Notes: generated by a model from the letters alone, not told the origin. DNA of 64,000 bases from Vulcanimicrobiota bacterium (GCA_017307785.1 JAFKGI010000008.1:124001-188000); one strand, 5' to 3'; shown: positions 29,396 to 37,888, counted from the stretch's first letter. Made by a program: numbers and translations.

Positions 29396-30234
29396 ATCAG
29401 GGGAATGGGTCGATTGCGGTAGGAGACCCGCTCTTTGCGATTGATCACCTGTTGGTTTCCCAGCTGGCTGAAGTGGTGGTTACGCCGCCAGGGATAGCCG
29501 GCCAGCTCGACCCCCCTTTCCTCGAATTCGCTGGTGGAAAGCTTGACCAATTGCCGGTAGGCTAATCCCTGGCCGTAGTAGTCCGGACTGTACTGAGCCG
29601 GTCGCACCCACCCGCCCTGGTGCTGGAAGAAAGCCCCGCCGGGACGGCCGGTCTGGTTGCGCAAACCCGCGTAGAGACGCTGCACGTTGATGGGATGGGG
29701 CTGCCAGCCGTCGGCCAGCAGGTCCTCATTGAAATAAATTTCCAGGTGGCGCTGACTCTCGCCCTGAGGGCGCACGGACAGGAACAGCCACCAGTAACCG
29801 TCCAGCTGCAGCAGCGTGGGATCGCAGGCATCGATTCCCTGGAGAAGGGTGCGAGCGTGCCGCCAACGGTCGGGGAACATCATGCATTCGTAGAGGTCGA
29901 CCGTGCCATTGGCACAGGACTCGGGCAGCAACCACAGTCGGCCATCGTATTGCAGCGGGAACGGATAGGACATGTGGTAGGGCCGATCCATCAACAGTTG
30001 CCCGTCGCTGCCGTCCGGGCGACACAGAGCCAGACGGCCCTTGTTGGTGAGGTATTCAAATTCCTCAAAGAAGATCCAGGTCTCGCCTTTCCATTCCAGC
30101 AGAAACGGGTCGGCTCGATAGGTCAGCATGGGCTGCGGTAGACGACGCCATTCGCCCCCGTCGATCCGATGATAAAGGGCGTAACGATCCTTGGGCATGC
30201 TGTGCAGGCCCTGCACGGTTTTCCAGAGTTGCAT
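29347..30234 (-). CDS. GINT1/GIPC-transferase-N-domain-like beta-propeller protein
   Basis: A 295-residue protein rich in Trp, Tyr and Gly. Recurring blade motifs (YRADPFLLEWKGETWIFFEEF, YPFPLQYDGRLWLLPESC, CDPTLLQLDGYWWLFLSV) match the five-bladed propeller found at the N-terminus of plant glucosamine inositolphosphorylceramide transferase. In bacteria it is often found next to sugar-modifying enzymes. Here it stands alone without a transferase domain, antisense between an ABC flippase and two membrane glycosyltransferases. A carbohydrate-binding or glycoside-acting role is inferred. The C-terminal 49 bp overlap the flippase gene and the start lies 59 bp from the divergent GT gene. Confidence 0.7.
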   Translation of the reverse strand: MQLWKTVQGLHSMPKDRYALYHRIDGGEWRRLPQPMLTYRADPFLLEWKGETWIFFEEFEYLTNKGRLALCRPDGSDGQLLMDRPYHMSYPFPLQYDGRLWLLPESCANGTVDLYECMMFPDRWRHARTLLQGIDACDPTLLQLDGYWWLFLSVRPQGESQRHLEIYFNEDLLADGWQPHPINVQRLYAGLRNQTGRPGGAFFQHQGGWVRPAQYSPDYYGQGLAYRQLVKLSTSEFEERGVELAGYPWRRNHHFSQLGNQQVINRKERVSYRNRPIPLIQPWLESSASELPIKA

Positions 30235-30292
30235 CGGCGGCGCTTCCTCGCCGGCCGGCAGGACCCTGGTGGCACCGCAAGAAGCGCGGCCT

Positions 30293-31597
30293 ATGTCGCG
30301 GAAAGCCCTGCTGGGATTGGTTTTGCTGGGCTGGGCCCTGCGTTTGCTCCCATGCGCCTGGTATGACCTCGACTACGATGAAGGCGTCTATTACTCGTCG
30401 GCGGCCCTGCTGGCACGTGGAGTCTTCCCCTACCGCGACAGCGTTTTCGTCCACCCCCCCGGCTTGCTCTACGCCCTGCTACCCCTGGCCTGGTTACCGC
30501 CGGACAAAGGCTGGCTGGCTGCTCGCCTGGCCATGACGCTGGTGGGGGCGCTCAACGTGTACCTCATGGGACGCATCAGCGAGCGCTCCTGGGGAGCCCG
30601 CGCCGGCTACCTGACCGCTTTCTGCTATGCGATTTATCCCGAGGCGGCCACCAGCGAGCGGCGCATTCTGCTGGAGCCGCTGCTCAACAGCTGCGTGCTG
30701 ATGCTGCTCTGGACTCGCGCCTGGAAAGCGGCCTGGTGGGGCGGCTGCGCTCTCTGCGTAAAAATCTGGGGCGCGCTCTGGCTGTTTACCAGTCTACCGC
30801 GGTTGCGCGGTTGGGCGGTGGCGGCGGGCTTTCTCGGCATTTTGCTGAGTCTGCCGCTGGTGCTGGTCTCGCCTCACGGCTTCTACACCGACGTCCTCTG
30901 GTTTCAGGCGCACCGCCCCTCACACGGCCTGGACAGCGCCCTGGAGCGCATCTGGGACATCTTCGACCCGCGCCATCTGGCCATCACCATCCTGGCCTGG
31001 ATCGGCTTCGCCCGCGGCTGGCGCCGGGCCGACCCGGTGGCTTTGCAGCTGGCCTCCAGCTGGGTGCTGCTGGTGCTGGTCTTTTACCTGGCCCCCGGTC
31101 ATTTTTTTCACTACCGAACGCAACTGGCCATCCCCGAGTGCTTTTGGGCCGGAGCCGCCGCTGAACTGGTGTGGCGTCACCGCCGGCTGGCCGCCATCTG
31201 GCTGACGGTGCCTTTCGCCTTCGTGCTGGCTCTGTGTCTGAAGACAGACAACGAGCACGTGCAAAGAGCCCAGACCATCCGCGACCAAGTGCCCGCGGAT
31301 GAGACGGTCTTTGCCTTCGAACCGAGCGTGCTGTTGCGGGCCGGTCGCCTGCCCGACTGGCACGGCCATGCTCCCGTCATCTGCGACAGCTACGGCACTA
31401 TGTTGATCGACGCCGGCGCCAACCAGCCCAGCGTGATCGCCGCCATGGCCGCCAAGGCTTCGCGCACCCGCGTCAACCAGCGACTGGCGCTGAGCAAATG
31501 GTTGGTGGTGGACGACCGGGCCTTTGAACAGGTTTCCTTTGACTGGTGTAAAGCTCACTACCGCCCCTACTACGGAGACGTGTGGCTCGTCCGCTAA
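30293..31597 (+). CDS. GT39-like (PMT/ArnT family) polytopic glycosyltransferase
   Basis: A 434-residue integral membrane protein with about ten hydrophobic segments. The N-terminal loop DLDYDEGVYYSSAALLARG..PYRDSVFVHPPGLLY carries the acidic DE pair and HPP motif of GT-C glycosyltransferases (PMT_2/ArnT), which use polyprenyl-phosphate sugars on the outer face of the membrane. The C-terminal ~100 residues form a soluble domain. The ATG at 30293 is chosen; the open frame upstream is antisense to the propeller gene. It overlaps the next gene by 16 bp and forms an operon with it. Confidence 0.82.
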   Translation: MSRKALLGLVLLGWALRLLPCAWYDLDYDEGVYYSSAALLARGVFPYRDSVFVHPPGLLYALLPLAWLPPDKGWLAARLAMTLVGALNVYLMGRISERSWGARAGYLTAFCYAIYPEAATSERRILLEPLLNSCVLMLLWTRAWKAAWWGGCALCVKIWGALWLFTSLPRLRGWAVAAGFLGILLSLPLVLVSPHGFYTDVLWFQAHRPSHGLDSALERIWDIFDPRHLAITILAWIGFARGWRRADPVALQLASSWVLLVLVFYLAPGHFFHYRTQLAIPECFWAGAAAELVWRHRRLAAIWLTVPFAFVLALCLKTDNEHVQRAQTIRDQVPADETVFAFEPSVLLRAGRLPDWHGHAPVICDSYGTMLIDAGANQPSVIAAMAAKASRTRVNQRLALSKWLVVDDRAFEQVSFDWCKAHYRPYYGDVWLVR

Positions 31598-33624
31598 TCG
31601 GCTGCATGCTGGTCTACTGGGTGCTGTTCAGCATCTGGTCGCTGGCTTTACATCGCAACCTGGACACCGGTATCTTCGACCTGGGCATCCACTGTCAGGC
31701 CATGTGGCTGTTTGGCCAGGGACTTCCGGACTTTCTGACCACGCGCGGCATGGCCTCGCTGGCCGACCACTTCACGCCCATTCTCTTCTTGCTGGCTCCC
31801 TTGGCGCGACCCGAGCTGATTCTCACCTTTCAGTCCGCCGTTTTGGCCTCGGCCGCCTGGCCCCTCTTCCGGCTGGCTCGTCTGGAACTGTCTGAAAAGC
31901 CGGCTTTCGCTCTGGCCCTGGCTTACTTGCTGCAGCCAGGACTGTGGTCGGCCAATCTCTTTGACTTTCACGCTTCGACCCTGGCCATGGGCACTCTGAG
32001 CTGGGCTCTCTGGGGGCTTCATTCCGGTCAGCTGCCGCTGTATTTTGCCAGCCTGCTGCTCACTCTGGGAGAAGGCGAAGCCTTGGGAGTCAGCGTCGTT
32101 TTGCTGAGCTTCGAAGCCTGGCGCGCTAAACGCCCGCGCACCGCCCTGGCCACCCTGGCTCTGGGAATCGGCGGCATTCTCCTGGCCGGCTCGGTCATGC
32201 GAGCGGCCAACGGAGGCCAGGCCTCCCAGTATCAGTCTCTCTTCTTGCAACCCAACTGGAACGTGCTCAGTTGGCTGCTCTACGGGGCTCTGCTGCTCTT
32301 GCCAATGGCCTTTTTGCCGCTGGCCGGTTGGCCGCGCTTGCTGCCGGCCGTGCCGGTCATCGCCGCCAACTGTCTGAGCTGGCGGGACGGTCAGCGAGGA
32401 CTGGACCACCACTATCTGGCGAGTATTTTGCCCTTCCTGATGTGGGCCGCCGTGGCCGGCCTGCGCCGTCGCCGTCTGCCGGCCTGGACGTTGGGCATTC
32501 TTCTGGTGGTCAATCTGCTCATGCACCGCTGGCTGTTGATCACGGCCCTGCGCCCGCATCCGCCGCTGGCGGACTTGCCGGCTGCCGCCAGCGTGAGTGC
32601 CGACAATGGCCCAGGCGCTCATTTGAGCCTGCGCCCCAACCTTTTCATGTTTCCCAATCCCTTGCAGCCTTTGTGCTGGGGCAATCGCATCGAAGCCATG
32701 GTGGAAACCATGGGTGAAGCCGGAATGCCGCCTTTACCCGGCAGTTTGCACCGTCGACTGCAAGAGTGTGGATTAGACTACCTGGTGCTCAGCCTGGACA
32801 AGGATACCTGGCCGCTGCGCCCTCTCGACAAAGCCTACTGGCTGAGTGAGCTGCGCCGATCCGATTTGTATCGTGAGATTTCTCCAGGCGTCTTCGAGCG
32901 GAAAGAAAAGACGGCTTTGCGCATGCCTTCCTCCGAGTTGGTCCCCCGTCTCTCGGCCGACGGTAGCGTCCTGGTCTGGGCCGATGCCCGTGGGGTCTGG
33001 CGTCAGCAGATGGGGGAGGCTCCGCAAAGGCTGGGACCGGGTCACTCTCCCGAGGTCAGCCCGGACGGTCAGCGGGTGATCTTCGTCAGCGAAGACCAGA
33101 ATCTGGTGCCCCGCGATCGCAACTGTTCGGCCGACTGCTTTCTCTGGGAGTCAGGAAAGCTCTCGCGTTTGGGCCCCGAGGGCCCGGCCGGGCGCGTCTC
33201 CGCCTACTGGGGCGGCTTTCAGCCGGACGGCCGGCCGCTGGTGTTGGGTTACGGCCCGGAGCGCAAGCCTGCGGGAGAGAGCGGACTCTGGATCGGTCCC
33301 GTTCGAGAAGGAGTGGGAATGCGGATCCGCGCCGACGGCTGGTTGGAACCGTCCGTCGCCACCGGCCTCTACAGCGCCAGGGTGGGCAAGCACTATCAGC
33401 TGATGAAGAACGGCCAGCCCTTGACCCGGGGCGAGATAGACTGTCTGGAGCCAAGTCTCAGCCGGGACTCATGCCTGGCCTACAATCGAGGTGGCCGCAT
33501 CCGTCTGGAGATTCTGCACCGCTACTGGGACCTGGGGCCCGGCTACAATCCGTGCCTGTCGGCCGACGGCAAATGGCTGGCTTTCGCTCGCGGGGGACAG
33601 ATCGTCTGGCGCAAAGCCCGCTAA
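31582..33624 (+). CDS. DUF2079 membrane protein fused to a TolB-like beta-propeller
   Basis: A 680-residue fusion. Residues ~1-340 match DUF2079 membrane proteins, which look like GT-C glycosyltransferases: NLDTGIFDLGIHCQAMWLF, LADHFTPILFLLAPL and LFDFHASTLAMG, with roughly nine hydrophobic segments. After a globular region (~340-440), residues ~445-680 form WD40/TolB-like blades (VPRLSADGSVLVWAD, SPEVSPDGQRVIFVSED, NPCLSADGKWLAFARGG). I do not know another DUF2079 protein with a propeller tail. The GTG start at 31582 lies within the end of the preceding gene. The 3' end overlaps the convergent receiver-pseudokinase by 4 bp. Confidence 0.78.
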   Translation: MARPLIGCMLVYWVLFSIWSLALHRNLDTGIFDLGIHCQAMWLFGQGLPDFLTTRGMASLADHFTPILFLLAPLARPELILTFQSAVLASAAWPLFRLARLELSEKPAFALALAYLLQPGLWSANLFDFHASTLAMGTLSWALWGLHSGQLPLYFASLLLTLGEGEALGVSVVLLSFEAWRAKRPRTALATLALGIGGILLAGSVMRAANGGQASQYQSLFLQPNWNVLSWLLYGALLLLPMAFLPLAGWPRLLPAVPVIAANCLSWRDGQRGLDHHYLASILPFLMWAAVAGLRRRRLPAWTLGILLVVNLLMHRWLLITALRPHPPLADLPAAASVSADNGPGAHLSLRPNLFMFPNPLQPLCWGNRIEAMVETMGEAGMPPLPGSLHRRLQECGLDYLVLSLDKDTWPLRPLDKAYWLSELRRSDLYREISPGVFERKEKTALRMPSSELVPRLSADGSVLVWADARGVWRQQMGEAPQRLGPGHSPEVSPDGQRVIFVSEDQNLVPRDRNCSADCFLWESGKLSRLGPEGPAGRVSAYWGGFQPDGRPLVLGYGPERKPAGESGLWIGPVREGVGMRIRADGWLEPSVATGLYSARVGKHYQLMKNGQPLTRGEIDCLEPSLSRDSCLAYNRGGRIRLEILHRYWDLGPGYNPCLSADGKWLAFARGGQIVWRKAR

Positions 33625-35258
33625 TTGCCGGCCTGGCGCAGCGCCTGCCAGGCCAGCCCCAGGTTGGCGAAGCGCCTGCCGGGATCGTAATGGACCATCT
33701 GTCTGAGCGGGGCGGCCAGTTTTTCCGCATCGGACAGGTCGGGCGTCTGGCCGTTGAAGCGGGCCTGCATCAGCTGCGTGAGATCCTGAGAACTCGACCC
33801 GGTGAGCAGTTGGTAGACCATCACGCCCAGCGAATACTGATCGGAAGCCGGGCCCAATCCATCGTGAAAAATCTCGGGCGCGATGTAGAAGACCTGCACC
33901 CCGCCCATAGCTTTGCCTCGTTCCAGGAAAAGCCGCCAGGGCAGAAAGTTGGAGAATTCTTCCACCACCGGACCCCGGGCGGTGACGTGAATGCGTCCCA
34001 GGTTGAGCCCGCCGTCGTGCAGCCCCTGACTGTGAAATTGATAGATGGCCTCAAACAGGGGCCGCAGATTGGTCACCAGTTCGACCGCGTCGTAGCCGCC
34101 CGGCCGCAGCCAGTTGCTCAAGGTCTGCTCTCGGGTGTGCCAATCGCGCAGCACCCAGAAGTGATTTTCGCGGCGCTCACCGTGGCGCAGACTGCCCCGC
34201 TCCTTGGCTCGGGCCAGGGCCCCGGAAGACTCAGGAGTGACGGGAATGATTTCCAGCAGGCGAGGTTCCGTATTGGGCTGAGGAGAGAGGGCGCGATAGC
34301 GCTCGACGTCTCCCTTCGATTCCAGCAGTTCGGCGATGCGGTGACCGGCTATGGTCAGCCCAATGCGCGGATCGACCGGAGACGGCTCGTCGGACTGGTC
34401 GGGATGGCCCCAGAGCATCTGATAGCAGGCGTAGGCTTCGGCGGAATTGCGCCGGGCCTCCGGGTCGAGCAGCAGGATGGTGGCCAACCGAAGTTGCTCG
34501 CTGCTGACCTTGCCTTCGCGCAGCTGACGCACCAGACGCGAGACTTGCTCGCGGTTCAAATGCTCTTTCCAGAGCACCTCGGGCAGCGGCGAGGTGGTCA
34601 GCAAATGCTGGGACAAACCTCGATATCCGTCGCGCAAGAAATCCACCTGGGAGGGCTGACTGATCTGGTGGAACTTGAGTTCGTATTCTTGAAGTCGACG
34701 CCAAATTTGGAAGGCGTTCTCCGGATTGATGTGGCCGGGACGCAATCCCACGAAGAATTGATCGAAGAAGTTCTGCCGTTCCTGCTCCAGTTCCGGCAGT
34801 CGGGCCTCCACCAGCATGCGGCTGGGCATGGAGACCCAACGCCGCAATTTATCGCCCCAACTGGCACTGACCGGAGCCCGCTCCAGCACCCGCCGGATGA
34901 CGCGCAGCAGTTCACTGATGCCGAACCCCTGGTCGCCTTTGAGCAGATAGTCGTCGGCCTGAGCCTTCATGGCCCGCACCGGCACGTCTTCACTGGCGTA
35001 ACCCGTGATCACGATGGTGCGAATGGTGCGACGAATTCCCTTGATGGCGACCAGCGCGCCCACGCCGTCGGTGCTGCCGGCCATGCGCACGTCGGTAATG
35101 AACAATTGGAAGCGCTGGGCCCGCGCGGCGGCGATGGCGTCGTCCGGCCGACTGCAGGCGGTCACCTGATACTCGGCGTCTTCTAACGTCATGGCCAGCA
35201 CCTCGCGCAGATTGTCATCGTCCTCCAACAGGAGGATGGACGTTTGCGCCGGCGTCAT
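33621..35258 (-). CDS. Response-regulator receiver fused to a pseudokinase domain
   Basis: A 545-residue cytosolic protein. Residues ~7-130 are a complete receiver: acidic pair in LLLEDDDN, phospho-acceptor Asp56 (FITDVRMA), the Thr in TIVITGYA, and the Lys in YLLKGD. A helical linker follows. From ~330 a eukaryote-like kinase fold can be traced, but the catalytic loop is HDGGLNLGRI (from His414) instead of HRDLKPxN, and EEFSNF stands where DFG should be. APEIFHDGLGPASDQYSLGVMVYQLLTG keeps the APE and helix-F features. It should not transfer phosphate; a phosphorylation-controlled scaffold is plausible. It starts 3 bp after the carbonic anhydrase stop and likely shares its mRNA. Confidence 0.8.
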   Translation of the reverse strand: MTPAQTSILLLEDDDNLREVLAMTLEDAEYQVTACSRPDDAIAAARAQRFQLFITDVRMAGSTDGVGALVAIKGIRRTIRTIVITGYASEDVPVRAMKAQADDYLLKGDQGFGISELLRVIRRVLERAPVSASWGDKLRRWVSMPSRMLVEARLPELEQERQNFFDQFFVGLRPGHINPENAFQIWRRLQEYELKFHQISQPSQVDFLRDGYRGLSQHLLTTSPLPEVLWKEHLNREQVSRLVRQLREGKVSSEQLRLATILLLDPEARRNSAEAYACYQMLWGHPDQSDEPSPVDPRIGLTIAGHRIAELLESKGDVERYRALSPQPNTEPRLLEIIPVTPESSGALARAKERGSLRHGERRENHFWVLRDWHTREQTLSNWLRPGGYDAVELVTNLRPLFEAIYQFHSQGLHDGGLNLGRIHVTARGPVVEEFSNFLPWRLFLERGKAMGGVQVFYIAPEIFHDGLGPASDQYSLGVMVYQLLTGSSSQDLTQLMQARFNGQTPDLSDAEKLAAPLRQMVHYDPGRRFANLGLAWQALRQAGN

Positions 35259-35261
35259 CTC

Positions 35262-35963
35262 TTAGTGGGCGGCTCCCAGGTTTTTGTCGACATCGAAGCG
35301 ATAGATTTCTTCGAGGTCGCGGCGCCCGCTGACATTGACTTCCAGATCTTTCAACAAGCCGCTTTTCAGGTCGTAGACCCAACCGTGAACGAAAGGACGA
35401 CCGTGTTCGCGCCAGGCTTTCTGCACCGTGAAGGTTTTGCAGACATTATAGACCTGCTCGATCACGTTCAGTTCCACCAGGCGGGCGGTGCGTGCGTCTT
35501 TATCCTCGATAGCGTCCAGCTCGCCGGCGTGCAATCTGTATACGTCCTTGATATTGCGCAGCCAATTGTCGATCAATCCTAATTCAGCGGCTTCCATCGA
35601 GGCGGCCACACCGCCGCATTTGTAATGCCCACAAACGACGATATGTTGCACCTTGAGGTGATTGACGGCGTAATCGATGGCGCTGAGCACGTTAAAGTCC
35701 GTGTGCACCACCATATTGGCAATGTTGCGATGCACAAAGAGGCTACCGGGATCGGTATCGGTGATCACGTCGGTGGAGACGCGACTGTCGGAACAGCCGA
35801 TCCACAACGTATGAGGAGTCTGCCCCTGGGCGAGGCGGTCGAAAAAGGCGGGGTCCTCGGCGGCCATCCGCTCGACGAAGCGCTGATTGCCGGCCAGCAT
35901 GCGCACAACCGAGAGATCGTGCATATCTTTGAGATTCAGGGTGGTTTTGGTGGGGTCTGACAT
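35262..35963 (-). CDS. Beta-class carbonic anhydrase
   Basis: A 233-residue zinc enzyme interconverting CO2 and bicarbonate. The zinc ligands are visible in IGCSDSR (Cys, with the Asp-Arg dyad) and VVCGHYKCGG (His and Cys). FVHRNIANMV and HLKVQHIVV surround them, and the C-terminal half has HGWVYDLKSG. It is cytosolic, with no signal peptide. The ATG at 35963 begins MSDPTKTTLN; an in-frame TTG at 35981 and ATG at 35975 are alternatives, and none has a clear RBS. It lies 40 bp downstream of the ECF sigma gene and 3 bp upstream of the receiver-pseudokinase gene. Confidence 0.93.
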   Translation of the reverse strand: MSDPTKTTLNLKDMHDLSVVRMLAGNQRFVERMAAEDPAFFDRLAQGQTPHTLWIGCSDSRVSTDVITDTDPGSLFVHRNIANMVVHTDFNVLSAIDYAVNHLKVQHIVVCGHYKCGGVAASMEAAELGLIDNWLRNIKDVYRLHAGELDAIEDKDARTARLVELNVIEQVYNVCKTFTVQKAWREHGRPFVHGWVYDLKSGLLKDLEVNVSGRRDLEEIYRFDVDKNLGAAH

Positions 35964-36003
35964 AGGGCAGGGCATTCGCAATCGGGTGGGCTGCCGCCTC
36001 CCG

Positions 36004-36558
36004 CTAGGACTCGCGGTAGTCTTTCAATTGCTCGGCCAGGAATCGGCTGGCGTGGAACATTCGCGATTTCACGGTGCCCACCGGAATTTCCAGAATTTCC
36101 GAGATTTCCGGATATTGCAATTGCTGGTAGTAACTCAGCAGAAAGACCTCTCGCTGCTTGTCGGGCAGCCGCTCGATGGCGGTGCGGATGCGTTCCGCCA
36201 GCATGGTCTGGGAAGAAAGGGTCTCCGGCCCGGGCTGCGCGTCGGCCACGAAGAGAGCGGCTTTCTCCAGCTCCGCTTCGGGCCGCCGGGAGCGGGCTCT
36301 CAGGGCGTCACGGCAAGTGTTCAGGCAGATGGTGTAGAGCCAGGGCCGAAAGAGAGCTCCCACCTTGTAGCTGTCGCGCTTGCGGAAAACCCGCAGAAAG
36401 GTTTCCTGGAACGCGTCCTCGGCCGCGTTGCGCTGTTGCACGACGCGAAAGGCATAGGCGAACAACGGCTTCTCGTAACGCTTAATGAGCAGCTCCAACA
36501 AATGCGTTTCGCCTTTTTGGACGCGCTCCATGAGGGCTTCGTCGGACAGGTCGCTCAT
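36004..36558 (-). CDS. ECF-type RNA polymerase sigma factor
   Basis: A 184-residue RpoE-like sigma-70 factor. Region 2 covers about residues 14-85 (LLIKRYEKPLFAYAFRVV, AEDAFQETFLRVFRK, FRPWLYTICLNTCRDALR). Region 4 covers about 118-175 (LPDKQREVFLLSYYQQLQYPEISEILEIPVGTVKSRMFHA). The divergent gene encodes its likely anti-sigma factor. ECF genes are usually encoded together with their anti-sigma in one operon; the head-to-head layout here with a ~93-bp shared promoter region is less common. The carbonic anhydrase and receiver-pseudokinase genes follow on the same strand. Confidence 0.93.
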   Translation of the reverse strand: MSDLSDEALMERVQKGETHLLELLIKRYEKPLFAYAFRVVQQRNAAEDAFQETFLRVFRKRDSYKVGALFRPWLYTICLNTCRDALRARSRRPEAELEKAALFVADAQPGPETLSSQTMLAERIRTAIERLPDKQREVFLLSYYQQLQYPEISEILEIPVGTVKSRMFHASRFLAEQLKDYRES

Positions 36559-36651
36559 ACTCAGGCCGGGGGTTCGGCTTTTTTTGAACCAAAGCCTGGC
36601 AGACGGCGTAGTCTAAAAAGATTCCCTCAAAGGACAGCGAATACGTTGAAG

Positions 36652-37257
36652 ATGACCTGCGATGACTATCAGGAGCAGCTGCCGGAGCGCGCGCTCGGAC
36701 AGCTGGAGGAAAAGGCGGACGAAGCTCTGGCTCGTCATCTTTCCGATTGTCCGGACTGCCGGGCCCAGTGGGAAATGCTCCAGCTGGGTCTATCCGATTT
36801 GCAGCACTGGCAGGTCGAGGAGGCTCCCAGGGACCTGGGCGACCGCACCATGGCGGCCATCCGCCAGGAAGCCGAGAAAAAGTTGGGATTCTGGGCTCGC
36901 ATCGACCGCGCCCTGGTGCGTTTCGGCGCCCATCGCCCCACGGCTCTGACCGGGCTGGCCACGGCCGCCGTTGCCGTCGTGCTGCTCGGACAGGTGCTCA
37001 GCCCTCACCTCATGCGGGGCCGTTCCAGCAGCGACGGCAGCGCTTGCCAGCGCAACCTCAAGGTGGTCACCCAGGCTTTGGAGGCCTATCGCAAGGAGCA
37101 TTCCGGGGCTTATCCCGACCGTCTCAGTCAGCTGCAGCCTGACTATTTGCAGAGAATGCCGGACTGTCCCGATAGCGGCGACGACACCTACAGCACCGGC
37201 TATCATGTCAGTCCCGATCATCACTCCTTCACGCTGCAGTGCGTTCCGAGCAAGTAG
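36652..37257 (+). CDS. Zinc-finger anti-sigma factor with a pseudopilin-like C-terminal domain
   Basis: A 201-residue single-pass membrane protein. The N-terminal zf-HC2 anti-sigma domain has Cys3, His29, Cys33 and Cys36 (HLSDCPDC). A membrane segment spans ~98-118. The exported C-terminus (~131-201) reads CQRNLKVVTQALEAYRKEH, GAYPDRLSQL, YLQRMPDCP..DDTYSTGY, the pattern of the globular part of type II secretion/type IV pseudopilins (GspG-like), with paired Cys. The ATG at 36652 is used; an in-frame TTG at 36646 is closer to the AAGGA RBS. In the shared promoter region, TGAACC (36585) and GTCTAA (36611) resemble an ECF promoter but the spacing is long. Confidence 0.82.
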   Translation: MTCDDYQEQLPERALGQLEEKADEALARHLSDCPDCRAQWEMLQLGLSDLQHWQVEEAPRDLGDRTMAAIRQEAEKKLGFWARIDRALVRFGAHRPTALTGLATAAVAVVLLGQVLSPHLMRGRSSSDGSACQRNLKVVTQALEAYRKEHSGAYPDRLSQLQPDYLQRMPDCPDSGDDTYSTGYHVSPDHHSFTLQCVPSK

Positions 37258-37271
37258 ACTCTTTCTGGCGC

Positions 37272-37886
37272 ATGCCACCCCCCTGGGTGTGGCTGATCTT
37301 TTCGCTATCCATGCTGATCTTCAGCGCCTCCATGCTGACCTTGCGAGAAGGCCGGCGGTTTCTGTCCAGGCCGCTGACCCCCGGGGAAGAACGTGTGGTG
37401 TCGGCCGCGTTGGAGCTCTACAAGCAGCAAGAAGGTCACGAGCATCCGGTTCTCGTTTCCATGCTCAAGGCTCATCGCATCCGCGCCATGGACAAAATGA
37501 CCTTCGCGCGCCCGGAAGAACGCTCCGCGTTCGGCTACACCGACGAACGCAAGCGGATCTTGCTCAACCCCAACATGTGTTTCACCTGTCAGCAGATGCT
37601 GGCTCCCCGCCTGCGCGGCGAGGTGGCGGACGCCGACCTGGTGGCTACACTGGCCACCTTGCAGCACGAAGTTCGCCACCTGGTGAGTGGAGCTTCCGAG
37701 CTGCTGGCCTATGAAGAAGAGTGGCGCTACGTCTGTCGCACCCGCCACTGGTGCGTGCAGCATGAAATGCCGGGCCTGAGCCTGGAGCTGCTGGAGTGGG
37801 AGCGGCACCTACCGGCTCGTGTGAAAATGCACGTCGGTGCGACCGCTGCCGAGCCCATGCAGAAAAGGATCAGCTCGGCCGAGTAA
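37272..37886 (+). CDS. Membrane-anchored putative zinc metalloprotease (HEVRH)
   Basis: A 204-residue protein with an N-terminal membrane anchor (VWLIFSLSMLIFSASML). An external domain contains TLQHEVRHLVSG, an HExxH zinc-protease signature, followed by SELLAYEEEWRY that could supply the third Glu ligand. Cys pairs occur at FTCQQM and CRTRHWC. No known peptidase family is recognised. It follows the anti-sigma gene by 14 bp. An in-frame GTG at 37239 would overlap that gene. As a membrane protease encoded beside an anti-sigma factor, it is a candidate for regulated proteolysis of that anti-sigma; this is inference from position. Confidence 0.6.
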   Translation: MPPPWVWLIFSLSMLIFSASMLTLREGRRFLSRPLTPGEERVVSAALELYKQQEGHEHPVLVSMLKAHRIRAMDKMTFARPEERSAFGYTDERKRILLNPNMCFTCQQMLAPRLRGEVADADLVATLATLQHEVRHLVSGASELLAYEEEWRYVCRTRHWCVQHEMPGLSLELLEWERHLPARVKMHVGATAAEPMQKRISSAE

Positions 37887-37888
37887 GG

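Noticed and set aside
36585-36616. ECF-type promoter TGAACC ... GTCTAA in front of the anti-sigma gene
   Set aside because: The spacing between the two boxes is several bases longer than the usual ECF spacing, so it is not listed as a feature.
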